Program-made: the position numbers and the translations under genes | Shown here: in pieces, positions 1-7,825 of the stretch | How positions within the stretch are numbered: position 1 is the stretch's first letter | Layout: every line of letters starts with the position of its first letter | Origin: Paenibacillus ihbetae | GTDB lineage: Bacteria; Bacillota; Bacilli; Paenibacillales; Paenibacillaceae | Assembly (NCBI RefSeq): GCF_002741055.1 | Contig: NZ_CP016809.1 | Span: forward strand, 5,620,501 to 5,684,500 | Reading direction: 5' to 3' | Length of the DNA: 64,000 nt | Notes under the pieces: generated by a model | Seen by the model: the letters and a program-made list of their open reading frames with translations, nothing else | What the model was told of the DNA's origin: nothing | The model's database searches: none

Positions 1-3
1 TAC

Positions 4-10
4 AAGGAGG
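4..10 (+). promoter_or_regulatory. Ribosome binding site of the Cys-rich protein gene
   Basis: A full AAGGAGG lies 8 nt before the ATG at 19. It fixes the start even though the window opens only 18 bases upstream; the promoter is outside the window. Confidence 0.85.
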
Positions 11-18
11 ATATATCC

Positions 19-357
19 ATGATCAATGAACTCAAATATAAAGAATGCATCGAAGCATGTCTCCAATGTATGAACGCTTGCAACGTATGTTATGTATCCT
101 GCCTGAAAGAATACGAGCTTGCGATGCTGCGGGATTGTATCGCGCTGGATCGCGAATGTGCCGATATTTGCGCCTTTGCCGCACAGGCAATGTCGCGCAA
201 CAGCCCCTTCGTTAAGGAAATATGCGAGCTGTGCATCCAAGCATGTGTGGCTTGCGCGGAAGAATGCGAGAAGCATGATCACGACCACTGCCGTCAATGT
301 GCCGAGGCATGCCGCCGCTGCGCGGACGTATGCCGCGAGATGGTCGGGCAGCTTTAA
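19..357 (+). CDS. Four-helix-bundle copper-storage-type protein (DUF326/Csp family)
   Basis: This 112-residue protein has 19 cysteines in C-x2-C, C-x3-C and similar spacings along amphipathic helices, plus a His/Asp patch (HDHDH) near residue 85. This is the pattern of the DUF326/Csp family, whose members bind many Cu(I) ions inside a four-helix bundle. There is no signal peptide, so a cytosolic Csp3-like protein is more likely than an exported Csp1-like one. It probably buffers or stores copper. It ends in its own terminator, so it is the last gene of its transcript. The metal is inferred from the family; nothing here proves copper rather than zinc. Confidence 0.85.
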   Translation: MINELKYKECIEACLQCMNACNVCYVSCLKEYELAMLRDCIALDRECADICAFAAQAMSRNSPFVKEICELCIQACVACAEECEKHDHDHCRQCAEACRRCADVCREMVGQL

Positions 358-389
358 GCGAAAGTCCATAACCAAAGTGTTCCCGAAAG

Positions 390-422
390 CCCGATCTTCT
401 TGTAACGAAGATCGGGTTTTTC
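390..422 (+). terminator. Rho-independent terminator after the Cys-rich protein gene
   Basis: Perfect 10-bp stem (CCCGATCTTC / GAAGATCGGG) with a 7-nt loop, followed directly by a run of T. Confidence 0.9.
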
Positions 423-588
423 TGCGATCATGAGAAGGTTGGGCAGCCAAATTTCCTTTGCCCCTGATCTTTTTTGTTTCATCGGATCGAGTTTTGGTGT
501 ATAAATGTTATTGGTCTGCCTATTTTCAAATTTTTGGGGTGAAGAGGGAGACGTTTACATTTTAGGTCGAAGGGAAGATGTTAGAAAG

Positions 589-1701
589 ATGAATCGCAAG
601 GGATGGCAGGCTTTGCTGCTGTCTGTCCTGCTCGTGCTGGCAGGCTGCAGCGGAGGTGGCAAAACGCCGACAGGGGAGCAAACCGATGCTCCCAAGGAAG
701 AAGCCAAGCAGGAGAACCCGGTATCGCCTGGAACGGACGAACAGGCGGGGACGGCTTCCGGTGAAGATGATGAAGCGTCGGATGCCGCTGAAGCAGGCGG
801 TACGGAGACAGCGGATGCGGAGACGCTCGCGGACGCAGAAATTGTTGAGGGTGTAAGCGCAGATGGCGATGCTACGCTGGATCCGAACATATGGATCAAA
901 GGGGACATTCAGGTAGAAGACAATCAGGTGATTGTCGAAGGAACCAGCAATCTGCCGGCCGGCATTGAAGTGAACGGGGAAATTACGGCCAGAGGGTATA
1001 CGATGTTCGGTTATAACGATGATGCCCTTACCGAGAATGACGGCAGTTATCGGCTTGAAATCAAGCGGCCGGATATTACGAAGGACCCGTTGGATCTCAC
1101 GGTGAATATACAGCCGGAGGATCTGTCGGAGCCGATACAGAAGGTTCTTGGCGCAAAGGGCGAGCTTCTGACCGGGCCTTATGTGCATCAATATTTGTCC
1201 GGCGATGATGAAATTCATTATGAAATCCGCGCAACCGCACGTATCAAGCCTGGGGCTGGTCAGGCACGGCTGGAGGAACCTGCAGGAGAGAAGCCGGACG
1301 ATCAAGGCAATCCCGAGGTATGGATTAAGCCTTTGATTACCCTGGATGACCGGAACTATTATGTCAGCGGCGAGAGCAATCTCCTGGAAGGCACGGAAGT
1401 ACAGCTCAATATCGATATTCCGGGAAAAATACATACCGGTTATTTCGATCGCAGCCAAGTCGGCCCCGACGGCCGTTTCTTGCTGCAGATCGCAAAGCCG
1501 AAAAATGTTGGCGAATTCTATATGATGATCCGAGTCAAGCCGGATGAGGATATGTGGCCGACGGTCAAAGAGGCTTACGGCGAGCATGGCGAGAAGTTGA
1601 AAGGCAAGCATGTAAAGACGGAGGTCGGCGACTCCGGCAATGTAAAGTATGTTGAAGTCAAAGTCAAGGTCAACGGAAAGCAAGACACTTCCGGGAAATA
1701 A
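589..1701 (+). CDS. Lipoprotein with two related beta-rich modules
   Basis: The 370-residue product starts with a lipoprotein signal (MNRKGWQ, hydrophobic core, lipobox LAGC) and should be anchored on the outer face of the membrane. An acidic Ala/Glu/Thr-rich linker (about residues 25-95) leads to two modules that open alike: DPNIWIK..VEGTSNL (about residue 102) and NPEVWIK..VSGESNL (about residue 244). This suggests an internal duplication of an Ig-like beta domain. The reading frame stays open back to 505, but 589 is preferred because the lipoprotein signal begins there with a GAAGGGAAG-type ribosome binding site upstream. The gene is monocistronic, between two terminators. I do not recognise a named family; a surface or cell-wall role is inference. 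Confidence 0.85.
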   Translation: MNRKGWQALLLSVLLVLAGCSGGGKTPTGEQTDAPKEEAKQENPVSPGTDEQAGTASGEDDEASDAAEAGGTETADAETLADAEIVEGVSADGDATLDPNIWIKGDIQVEDNQVIVEGTSNLPAGIEVNGEITARGYTMFGYNDDALTENDGSYRLEIKRPDITKDPLDLTVNIQPEDLSEPIQKVLGAKGELLTGPYVHQYLSGDDEIHYEIRATARIKPGAGQARLEEPAGEKPDDQGNPEVWIKPLITLDDRNYYVSGESNLLEGTEVQLNIDIPGKIHTGYFDRSQVGPDGRFLLQIAKPKNVGEFYMMIRVKPDEDMWPTVKEAYGEHGEKLKGKHVKTEVGDSGNVKYVEVKVKVNGKQDTSGK

Positions 1702-1732
1702 AGCAGAGGTTATCATATTGATCATACATGCA

Positions 1733-1773
1733 GCCCGGAGTATCAAACATGTTTTGATGCTCCGGGCTTTTTT
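1733..1773 (+). terminator. Terminator after the lipoprotein gene
   Basis: GCCCGGAG pairs with CTCCGGGC, with an inner ATCAAA/TTTTGAT extension, followed by TTTTTTG. Confidence 0.9.
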
Positions 1774-1887
1774 GTTCTTTCCGAAGAAACATGCCCGCAC
1801 GTTTAGGATTGGAAGAAGAGGGTAACATAAGGATGCTCTACGATTCGAGCCCATACCACATATACAGCTTAGAAAGGAGCCATGCGC

Positions 1888-3810
1888 ATGCAAGATGGAA
1901 AACAAGCGCAAGCGAGCAAGGGGACCGGATTCGTTCCTTACATACCCGCTTCCAGGTCGATGGCCGAGCTAACGGCATTTGCCATTATCCTGGGCATCGT
2001 GCTGGCCGTTGTATTTGCTGCCGCCAATGCCTATTTGGGGCTGAAAATCGGCTTGACGGTCAGCGCCTCCATCCCCGCAGCGGTGATCTCGTTAGGGGTA
2101 TTAAGAGGAATATTCCGAAGGCAGTCCATTCTGGAAAATAACATCGTGCAGACGATGACCACAGCCGGCGAAGCCGTTGCCGCTGGCACTATCTTTACGC
2201 TGCCTGCGCTGTATATGTGGAATCATATTCCTTCCATGGCGACCGTAAGCTTCATCGTGCTCGTCGGCGGCTTTCTTGGCGTGGCGATGATGGTGCCGCT
2301 GCGGCGGCTTCTGATCGTCAATGAACATGCTACGCTCCCTTATCCGGAGGGGATGGCTTGCGCGGAAGTGCTTAAATCAGGCGACCGCGGCGGACGCAGC
2401 GCCCTCTTTGTCGTGTACGGCTTTCTGATTGGGGGAGTCGTCAAGGCGATGGGAGACGGCTTTAAATGGTTCAGAACCGAGATTGAGACCTATATCTACC
2501 GGTTTAAAAATGCCCTGATCGGGATGGATATTTTTCCGGCCTTGCTCGGCGTCGGATACATTATCGGGCCGAGGATATCCGGACAGATGCTCGCCGGAGG
2601 GGCTCTCGCCTGGCTGGTCCTCATTCCGATCATCGGTTATATCGGCGCGGGTGGACAAAGCGTCATCGCCCCGTCCGCAGCTCCGATCGGGGAGCTGACG
2701 GCCTGGGGATTGTGGGAGGACTATATCCGCTACATCGGTGCGGGCGCTGTGGCGGCTGGCGGATTAATTACGTTGATTAAAACCTTGCCGATGCTGTTCG
2801 GCTCACTCTTTGCCACCCTTGGCGGCCTTCGGAACCGGGAACCCGAGAAGGCAACCCTGGATCGTACCAACAAGGACATTCCCGCCTTCTGGGTCGTCGT
2901 GATGATCGCTGTCTTGATCGTCATCATCGCATTTGCACCCCTTACCGATGTGGGCATCATCGGAGCGATTGCGATCGCCGTGTTCGGTTTCTTGTTCGTT
3001 ACCGTTGCTTCCCGAATCGTCGGGCTCGTCGGGAGCTCCTCCTCGCCGGTATCCGGCATGACCATTGCGACGTTATTGATCGTCACGTTTATTTTTAAAA
3101 TGACAGGCTTAACAGGCATGACCGGCATGATCGCCTCGCTGACCGTCGGGGCAATCGTATGCGTCGCGCTTGCCGTATCCGGCGATATTTCCCAGGATCT
3201 GAAAACCGGGTACCTGGTAGGGGGAACCCCTTGGAAGCAGCAGGTAGCGATGATGATCGGCGTCCTTGTTTCGGGACTTGTGATCGGATTCATTCTCTCC
3301 GTGTTGAATGAGAGCTACGGTCTTGGTTCCGAACAGCTTCCGGCCCCGAAGGCCGTTCTGATGCGGATCATCGTCGAGGGGATCATGGCCGGCAGCTTGC
3401 CGTGGGATCTCATCTTTATCGGCGTAGCCGCTGCTGTCGTTATCGAGCTGCTCGGCTTGAATTCGCTGACGGTGGCCGTCGGGCTTTATCTCCCCATTCA
3501 TGTGAGCGTGCCGATCATGATCGGAGGCGTGGTTCGCTGGATTATCGAGTTTGCTTCGCGCAAGAATGAGCAGTTAAAGGCAGCCAGAATCGAGAAGGGA
3601 ACGCTTCTTGCCTCCGGCTTGATCGCAGGCGAATCCCTAATCGGCGTCATTATCGCCGTATTGATCTGGATGAATGTCGACATGCCGGGCGATGTGCTGA
3701 TTGCGAATAATACGGTGCCGCTCCTTGTATTTTTAGCCGTAACCGTTATTTTGATATGGGGCTCGTTTCGCGGGAAACCGGAACCGATAACCGAGGAACA
3801 AAAGGGATGA
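1888..3810 (+). CDS. OPT family oligopeptide transporter
   Basis: A 640-residue very hydrophobic protein with about 14-16 membrane segments. It begins with a short polar tail and the OPT pattern PYIPASRSMAELTAFAIILG, then NAYLGLKIGLTVSASIPAAV, and has an inner glycine-rich stretch (IGGGVVKAMGDGF-like). OPT proteins import oligopeptides or metal-chelator complexes with protons. Two in-frame ATGs occur, at 1882 and 1888; the AAAGGAG box ending at 1879 is only 2 nt from the first but 8 nt from the second, so 1888 is chosen. The gene is 7 nt upstream of a PqqD-like gene and very likely co-transcribed with it. The substrate cannot be read from sequence. Confidence 0.92.
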   Translation: MQDGKQAQASKGTGFVPYIPASRSMAELTAFAIILGIVLAVVFAAANAYLGLKIGLTVSASIPAAVISLGVLRGIFRRQSILENNIVQTMTTAGEAVAAGTIFTLPALYMWNHIPSMATVSFIVLVGGFLGVAMMVPLRRLLIVNEHATLPYPEGMACAEVLKSGDRGGRSALFVVYGFLIGGVVKAMGDGFKWFRTEIETYIYRFKNALIGMDIFPALLGVGYIIGPRISGQMLAGGALAWLVLIPIIGYIGAGGQSVIAPSAAPIGELTAWGLWEDYIRYIGAGAVAAGGLITLIKTLPMLFGSLFATLGGLRNREPEKATLDRTNKDIPAFWVVVMIAVLIVIIAFAPLTDVGIIGAIAIAVFGFLFVTVASRIVGLVGSSSSPVSGMTIATLLIVTFIFKMTGLTGMTGMIASLTVGAIVCVALAVSGDISQDLKTGYLVGGTPWKQQVAMMIGVLVSGLVIGFILSVLNESYGLGSEQLPAPKAVLMRIIVEGIMAGSLPWDLIFIGVAAAVVIELLGLNSLTVAVGLYLPIHVSVPIMIGGVVRWIIEFASRKNEQLKAARIEKGTLLASGLIAGESLIGVIIAVLIWMNVDMPGDVLIANNTVPLLVFLAVTVILIWGSFRGKPEPITEEQKG

Positions 3811-3817
3811 TACTGGT

Positions 3818-4213
3818 ATGAAGCTTCGTCCTAAAAAGCGGCGTGCCAGATATATGCGGAATAACCGCCACACCCGGCTCAATCTGCTGGAGATGAAACC
3901 GCTGCTGAAGCCGGGAATCCGATTCGAGCCGGGAGACGAAGGGGCGCGGGTGCATGTGCCAAGGGCCTCCTGGCTGGAGCGGCAGGCTGTCCGTTTCCTG
4001 AACCAGCCCGAAGTCATCCGGGTCCGGCTGGATCGACTGGGCGCGGCAGTCATCCGAAGATGTGACGGCGAGCATACCCTATCCGATATCGCGCATTTGA
4101 TCCATGCCGAATTTGGGGAACAGGCCGAACCGCTGATCCCCCGTCTGGCAGCTTTCATTCAGGTGGTGGAGGCGAATGGCTGGCTGGATTGGGAGCTTGC
4201 CGCCGATGAATGA
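3818..4213 (+). CDS. PqqD-like (RiPP recognition element fold) protein
   Basis: This 131-residue soluble protein has a basic N-terminal tail (KLRPKKRRARYMRNN). Its C-terminal two thirds resemble PqqD: RLDRLGAAVIRRCDGEHTL, a SDIAHLI helix and a final helix ending in NGWLDW, the usual order of the three-helix PqqD/RRE wing. PqqD-type domains bind leader peptides of ribosomally made peptides and pass them to modifying enzymes. No radical SAM enzyme or precursor peptide is visible nearby. It lies 7 nt after the OPT transporter, so a link to peptide handling or uptake is an inference. Family assignment is fairly firm; function is not. Confidence 0.75.
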   Translation: MKLRPKKRRARYMRNNRHTRLNLLEMKPLLKPGIRFEPGDEGARVHVPRASWLERQAVRFLNQPEVIRVRLDRLGAAVIRRCDGEHTLSDIAHLIHAEFGEQAEPLIPRLAAFIQVVEANGWLDWELAADE

Positions 4214-4361
4214 TTGCCTGGGCGCAGGGTAGTATGACGGTGAACCACGAGGCACTGCCCGGCGCTTGAACAAAAGATGCCGATCCCATGCTCCGCCTGT
4301 AAACATTACGGCCCCGCCTTTCATCATGAATGGCGTCAATAGGATACTGTGGTTCGAACTT

Positions 4362-4398
4362 AACCTCCGCCGGAACGAAATAGGCGGAGGTTGTTTTT
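4362..4398 (+). terminator. Terminator ending the OPT-PqqD operon
   Basis: Perfect 10-bp stem (AACCTCCGCC / GGCGGAGGTT), 11-nt loop, then GTTTTT. It separates the OPT-PqqD unit from the ABC genes and shows that the longer reading frame across it (open from 4266) is not coding. Confidence 0.9.
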
Positions 4399-4420
4399 GG
4401 AATGCAAAAGGGACTACAAT
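4391..4420 (+). promoter_or_regulatory. Candidate SigA promoter for the ABC ATPase/permease pair
   Basis: TTGTTT (4391-4396), 18-nt spacer, TACAAT (4415-4420), just downstream of the terminator stem and about 20 nt before the first plausible start codon. Confidence 0.55.
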
Positions 4421-4439
4421 ACATATTAAACGCCATTTA

Positions 4440-5348
4440 ATGGAACGGGAGCTGAGAGATTTGCAGAAGCTGCTGTCTTTACGGGAGGTCGGCAAACGTT
4501 ATGGAAAAACAAACGTGCTGTCCGATGTATCCTGGAGCATCGCACGCGGGGAATGCGTCGCGATCACGGGAGGGAATGGTGCCGGAAAGAGCACCTTGCT
4601 CTGTCTTGTCGCCGGATTGGCTAATCCCTCAAGCGGTACCCGAACGGAACATGTTAAACCGTTAATCATCGGTTACGTACCCGACCGCTTCCCTCCGCTG
4701 CGGTTCCGGCCTTCGGAATACTTGCGGTATATCGCTCGCATACAAGGAATAGACAAGGAGACGGCGGTCAGGCGGATTGATGCCATGATGAATATATTTC
4801 AGCTGCCGGATACCATGATGAACTTATGCTCCAAGGGAATGCTCCAGAAAGTGAATGTCATGCAGGCGCTGCTTCGGCAGCCTGATCTGCTCGTTCTGGA
4901 CGAGCCTCTCTCCGGACTGGATGAACCCTCGCAGCTGGAGATGATCGGTATGCTGAGCGAGATTAAGCGGCAGGGGACGTCGATTGCCATGTCGGTCCAT
5001 GAGCCGCTTTTGATCGCCTCGCTGGCTGATCGGGTGACGGCCGTTGAAGGTGGAGCCATTACGCAGGACGGCATCCTTGCTCAGCAGAAAGAGGCTGCGA
5101 GAATGCGGCTGGAGTTCTCCCGCCTGCGGCCGGACGTCATGCAGCAATTGGAGAGCAGACAGGGCTTTTTATATTGGATATCCAGAGGCAGTCCTGCTGT
5201 CATGGTCGCGGCCCAGCCGTTTACGGACGAGCTGCTGATCGAGATTCTGCGTTGCGGAGGGACGATCAGCAGATTGGAGCCCCTGCGGAAGAATCCATCC
5301 GTATCGGATGGACTGGGTTACGATGACGTTCCGGGGAGGGGGGCTTAA
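4440..5348 (+). CDS. ABC transporter ATP-binding protein
   Basis: A single nucleotide-binding domain of about 300 residues: Walker A GGNGAGKST, Q-loop region, a weak signature (CSKGMLQKV replaces LSGGQ), Walker B LLVLDEPLSGLD and H-loop SVHEP. The C-terminal ~90 residues are an extension without a recognised motif. It pairs with the membrane protein starting 3 nt after its stop, forming an exporter of the YtrB/CcmA type. The start is placed at ATG 4440, because upstream frame is occupied by a terminator and promoter; a TTG at 4461, 10 nt after GGGAG, is an equally plausible start. Cargo is unknown. Confidence 0.88.
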   Translation: MERELRDLQKLLSLREVGKRYGKTNVLSDVSWSIARGECVAITGGNGAGKSTLLCLVAGLANPSSGTRTEHVKPLIIGYVPDRFPPLRFRPSEYLRYIARIQGIDKETAVRRIDAMMNIFQLPDTMMNLCSKGMLQKVNVMQALLRQPDLLVLDEPLSGLDEPSQLEMIGMLSEIKRQGTSIAMSVHEPLLIASLADRVTAVEGGAITQDGILAQQKEAARMRLEFSRLRPDVMQQLESRQGFLYWISRGSPAVMVAAQPFTDELLIEILRCGGTISRLEPLRKNPSVSDGLGYDDVPGRGA

Positions 5349-5351
5349 CCC

Positions 5352-6086
5352 ATGAGAACAATGGCTTTAATGAAATACATGCTGGCGAGCTATACGAGAT
5401 CCTACCGGTATTTTGCGCCGCTGGCTTTTACGATCATCTCGGTGCTGCTGATCTATTCCTATCGGCCGAATCCCGTTCTGGACAGCTATGCCGTGACGGC
5501 ATCGCTGCTCTTTATCGGCTCTGCCTGGCTCGGGATGAATTTTTTGAACCATGACCAGGGCCGCCAATCGATGCTGCTGATCATTCATGCCGGCAGCCCG
5601 AGGCGGTATTATGCGGCCCAATACGGAGCAGCCGCGATCATCGGATTCCTGATGTGCGTATTCGCCGTGGTCTATCCGGCTGCCTTCAGGATGTTCGGTG
5701 AACCGGTCTCAGCGCCTGTCCTCGCGCTCGCCCTGGCCGGACATTTCAGTTTGTCGCTGATTGGTATATCGCTGTCGTTGTTCTTTCAGCCTGGCTGGAT
5801 CGAGAACCAGGGGAGGGCTGCCGGCGGGTTGATCATTATGATCATCCTGTCCTTGGCGGGAAAGTCGCTCGTCGATTCGCTTCCTGCCTTTTACGGCTTC
5901 ATTCCCTATGTTCTGCCGCCGGTTTCCGTAATGATCGATGTGCTGATGAATGCCAGGGAGCTGACGACGCTGCGAATTGGCGGAACGGTGCTCTATTTGC
6001 TTGCATATCCTCTGGTCTCGTTTGCTATCTATCTGCGGATCGCTTGTAACAAGGATGCCGCAAGCTTGCTGCGAAAATCAGGTTGA
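5352..6086 (+). CDS. ABC transporter permease, six-helix type
   Basis: A 244-residue integral membrane protein with about six hydrophobic segments (near residues 20-38, 48-66, 93-115, 123-145, 156-180 and 210-230). It follows its ATPase by 3 nt, so the two are translationally linked. It looks like an ABC-2-type export permease, but I see no motif that names the substrate. The gene has no clear terminator of its own before the next gene. Confidence 0.8.
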   Translation: MRTMALMKYMLASYTRSYRYFAPLAFTIISVLLIYSYRPNPVLDSYAVTASLLFIGSAWLGMNFLNHDQGRQSMLLIIHAGSPRRYYAAQYGAAAIIGFLMCVFAVVYPAAFRMFGEPVSAPVLALALAGHFSLSLIGISLSLFFQPGWIENQGRAAGGLIIMIILSLAGKSLVDSLPAFYGFIPYVLPPVSVMIDVLMNARELTTLRIGGTVLYLLAYPLVSFAIYLRIACNKDAASLLRKSG

Positions 6087-6167
6087 AGTGGGAGAGGTCT
6101 TCCATTACCATAGGGATATGGTTTTTAAACGAAACGGTAAAGACAGCCTATACCAGAGGAGGTAACG

Positions 6168-6632
6168 ATGAAACAAACTCGACTGCTGGACAGTGACCAC
6201 TCCAAAGAGCTGTTTGCCTATTTCGGATTAGCGGTATATTATTCACAGGCGCTTGAGCAGCAGCTGGCGAATTTGTTGATGCTGATTAAGCTGTCCCAAG
6301 GTAATGTGCCGTCGGAGGAGGATTTTGCAGAGCTGTACCAACGAAAATTAAGCAGCTCGCTCGGTCAGCTGGTGCACGAAATCCAGCATTACTTTCCTTT
6401 CTCCGAAGAAGAGACGGTTCAATTGAAGAAAGTGTGGAAGCAGCGCAATTATATTGTTCATGACTATTTTAAAGAACGGATTCATGAAACCTTCAGCCCG
6501 GCCGGACGTTCCCGCATGATCCGGGAGCTGACCGCCTTCAAAGACCAGGCGCAGGCCCTTGAGCAGAAGCTGCAAGGCTACTCGAAGGAAATGTATGTGA
6601 AGCTCGGTTTGGACGGCGAAAAAAGCGTTTAG
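6168..6632 (+). CDS. HEPN-like small helical protein
   Basis: 154 residues, almost entirely helical and soluble. A central RNYIVHDYF stretch (about residues 97-105) matches the R-x4-6-H signature of HEPN domains, many of which are metal-independent RNases in toxin-antitoxin, abortive infection or RNA-processing systems. A GAGGAGG ribosome binding site precedes the ATG. No nucleotidyltransferase (MNT) partner lies next to it, so it is either a solitary HEPN protein or a diverged non-catalytic one. Identity beyond the motif is uncertain. Confidence 0.7.
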   Translation: MKQTRLLDSDHSKELFAYFGLAVYYSQALEQQLANLLMLIKLSQGNVPSEEDFAELYQRKLSSSLGQLVHEIQHYFPFSEEETVQLKKVWKQRNYIVHDYFKERIHETFSPAGRSRMIRELTAFKDQAQALEQKLQGYSKEMYVKLGLDGEKSV

Positions 6633-6696
6633 AAAAATACGCAGATATGAAACATATTCCAGCACCTCTGCGTCAGAAATGATAGGAGGTGTTATG

Positions 6697-7623
6697 ATGA
6701 AGAAAACAACGAAATGGTTATCCGCGATCCTGGTGGCATCCTCGCTTCTAGGCGCCGGAGCTGCATCGGCTTTTACCGATGTCCAGGGAGAGAAGCAGCT
6801 GCAAATGGTAAAGGACCTGCAAGCGAAAGGGGTTATCCAAGGCGTGAGTGCTGACCGGTTTGCTCCCGGCAAACCTCTAACGTATGCACAGGCCGTACAA
6901 TTGATCGTCAAAGCGGTCGATTTGAAGGTGATGCCGAACTTTACGGGCCGTTCCTTCGAGAGCGTTCCGAAGGATGCCTGGTTCACGGATGCGGTCAATA
7001 TCGCGGCCCAGAACGGACTGTCCGTAACGGCCGACATGGAGTGGAATAAGCCGATCACCCGCGAAGACTTTGCGAGACTGCTGGTGGAAGCGATCGGGAA
7101 AACCGGCGATTACCCAATCGTCATGATGTACGTCAATGTGGCAGATGAGGATCAAATCAAGCAGGAAAGCAAAAGCGCAGTTCAATTCCTGCTGCTGACC
7201 AAAATCGCGAAGCTGGATGCTAACGACAAATTCCATCCGGATCAACAGCTGAAACGCATGGAAGCGGCCGAGCTGGTCTATAACGCGATTCAATTTATTG
7301 AAGAGCATCAGAACAACACCCTTCCTGCTGAGCCCGGTGAATCCGACCCAACCGTAACGACCCGTATCGAAAAAGTGGACGAGAAGCAGAACAAAGTCAC
7401 GGTAACGAAGGATGACTTGCCGCATCCGGGATATTCCATCAAGATTACCTCGGTTGATTATACAAGCAGCACGGAAGCGGTAGTCTACTACCGAATCATT
7501 CAACCCGACCCGGACAAATTTTATCCGCAAGTGATTTCTTCAGCATCGGACGATGTGCTCATTCCGGCCAAGTATTCGAAAATTTCAGTCAAAATCGATG
7601 ATAAGCTTGAATTGTCGAAGTAA
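6697..7623 (+). CDS. Exported S-layer-homology (SLH) domain protein
   Basis: The protein is 308 residues with a signal peptide (MKKTTKWLSAILVASSLLG, cleavage after ASA). The region of about residues 24-200 carries SLH-like repeats (FTDVQGEKQLQMVKDLQAKG, ITREDFARLLVEAIG, MEAAELVYNAI), which bind secondary cell-wall polymer. The C-terminal ~95 residues (LPHPGYSIKITSVDY onward) resemble PrcB-type beta domains. ATG 6697 lies 7 nt after AGGAGG; ATG 6694 is too close. It is likely a cell-wall-anchored protein. A long inverted repeat follows the gene. Confidence 0.85.
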   Translation: MKKTTKWLSAILVASSLLGAGAASAFTDVQGEKQLQMVKDLQAKGVIQGVSADRFAPGKPLTYAQAVQLIVKAVDLKVMPNFTGRSFESVPKDAWFTDAVNIAAQNGLSVTADMEWNKPITREDFARLLVEAIGKTGDYPIVMMYVNVADEDQIKQESKSAVQFLLLTKIAKLDANDKFHPDQQLKRMEAAELVYNAIQFIEEHQNNTLPAEPGESDPTVTTRIEKVDEKQNKVTVTKDDLPHPGYSIKITSVDYTSSTEAVVYYRIIQPDPDKFYPQVISSASDDVLIPAKYSKISVKIDDKLELSK

Positions 7624-7666
7624 TGCTTCGGCTGGGCCGGCTTATTCGGCCTTACAAACAAGTTTA

Positions 7667-7718
7667 TGCAAGAAGGCTGCCTCACGCGCTGAACACGCGA
7701 TAAGGCAGCCTTCTTGCA
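7667..7718. terminator. Bidirectional terminator between convergent genes
   Basis: A perfect 16-bp inverted repeat (TGCAAGAAGGCTGCCT / AGGCAGCCTTCTTGCA) lies between the SLH gene (+) and bmrD (-). The loop holds a second small repeat, CACGCG..CACGCG. There is no long T-run, but A/T-rich arm ends would serve both directions. Confidence 0.7.
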
Positions 7719-7825
7719 TTGCTGTCTAAATTCATGTTTTTTAAAAGGGCGGCAAACCGAGTAACGCGAACTAGCGCAGCCACCCCCAGAAGGTAGCGAA
7801 TGCAAGGGACACAAGACTCTTGCGA

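Noticed and set aside
562..1911. 449-codon open frame on the minus strand
   Set aside because: It covers the lipoprotein gene and two terminators, has no ribosome binding site and a Cys/Arg/Ile-rich nonsense composition. It is the shadow of the plus-strand gene.
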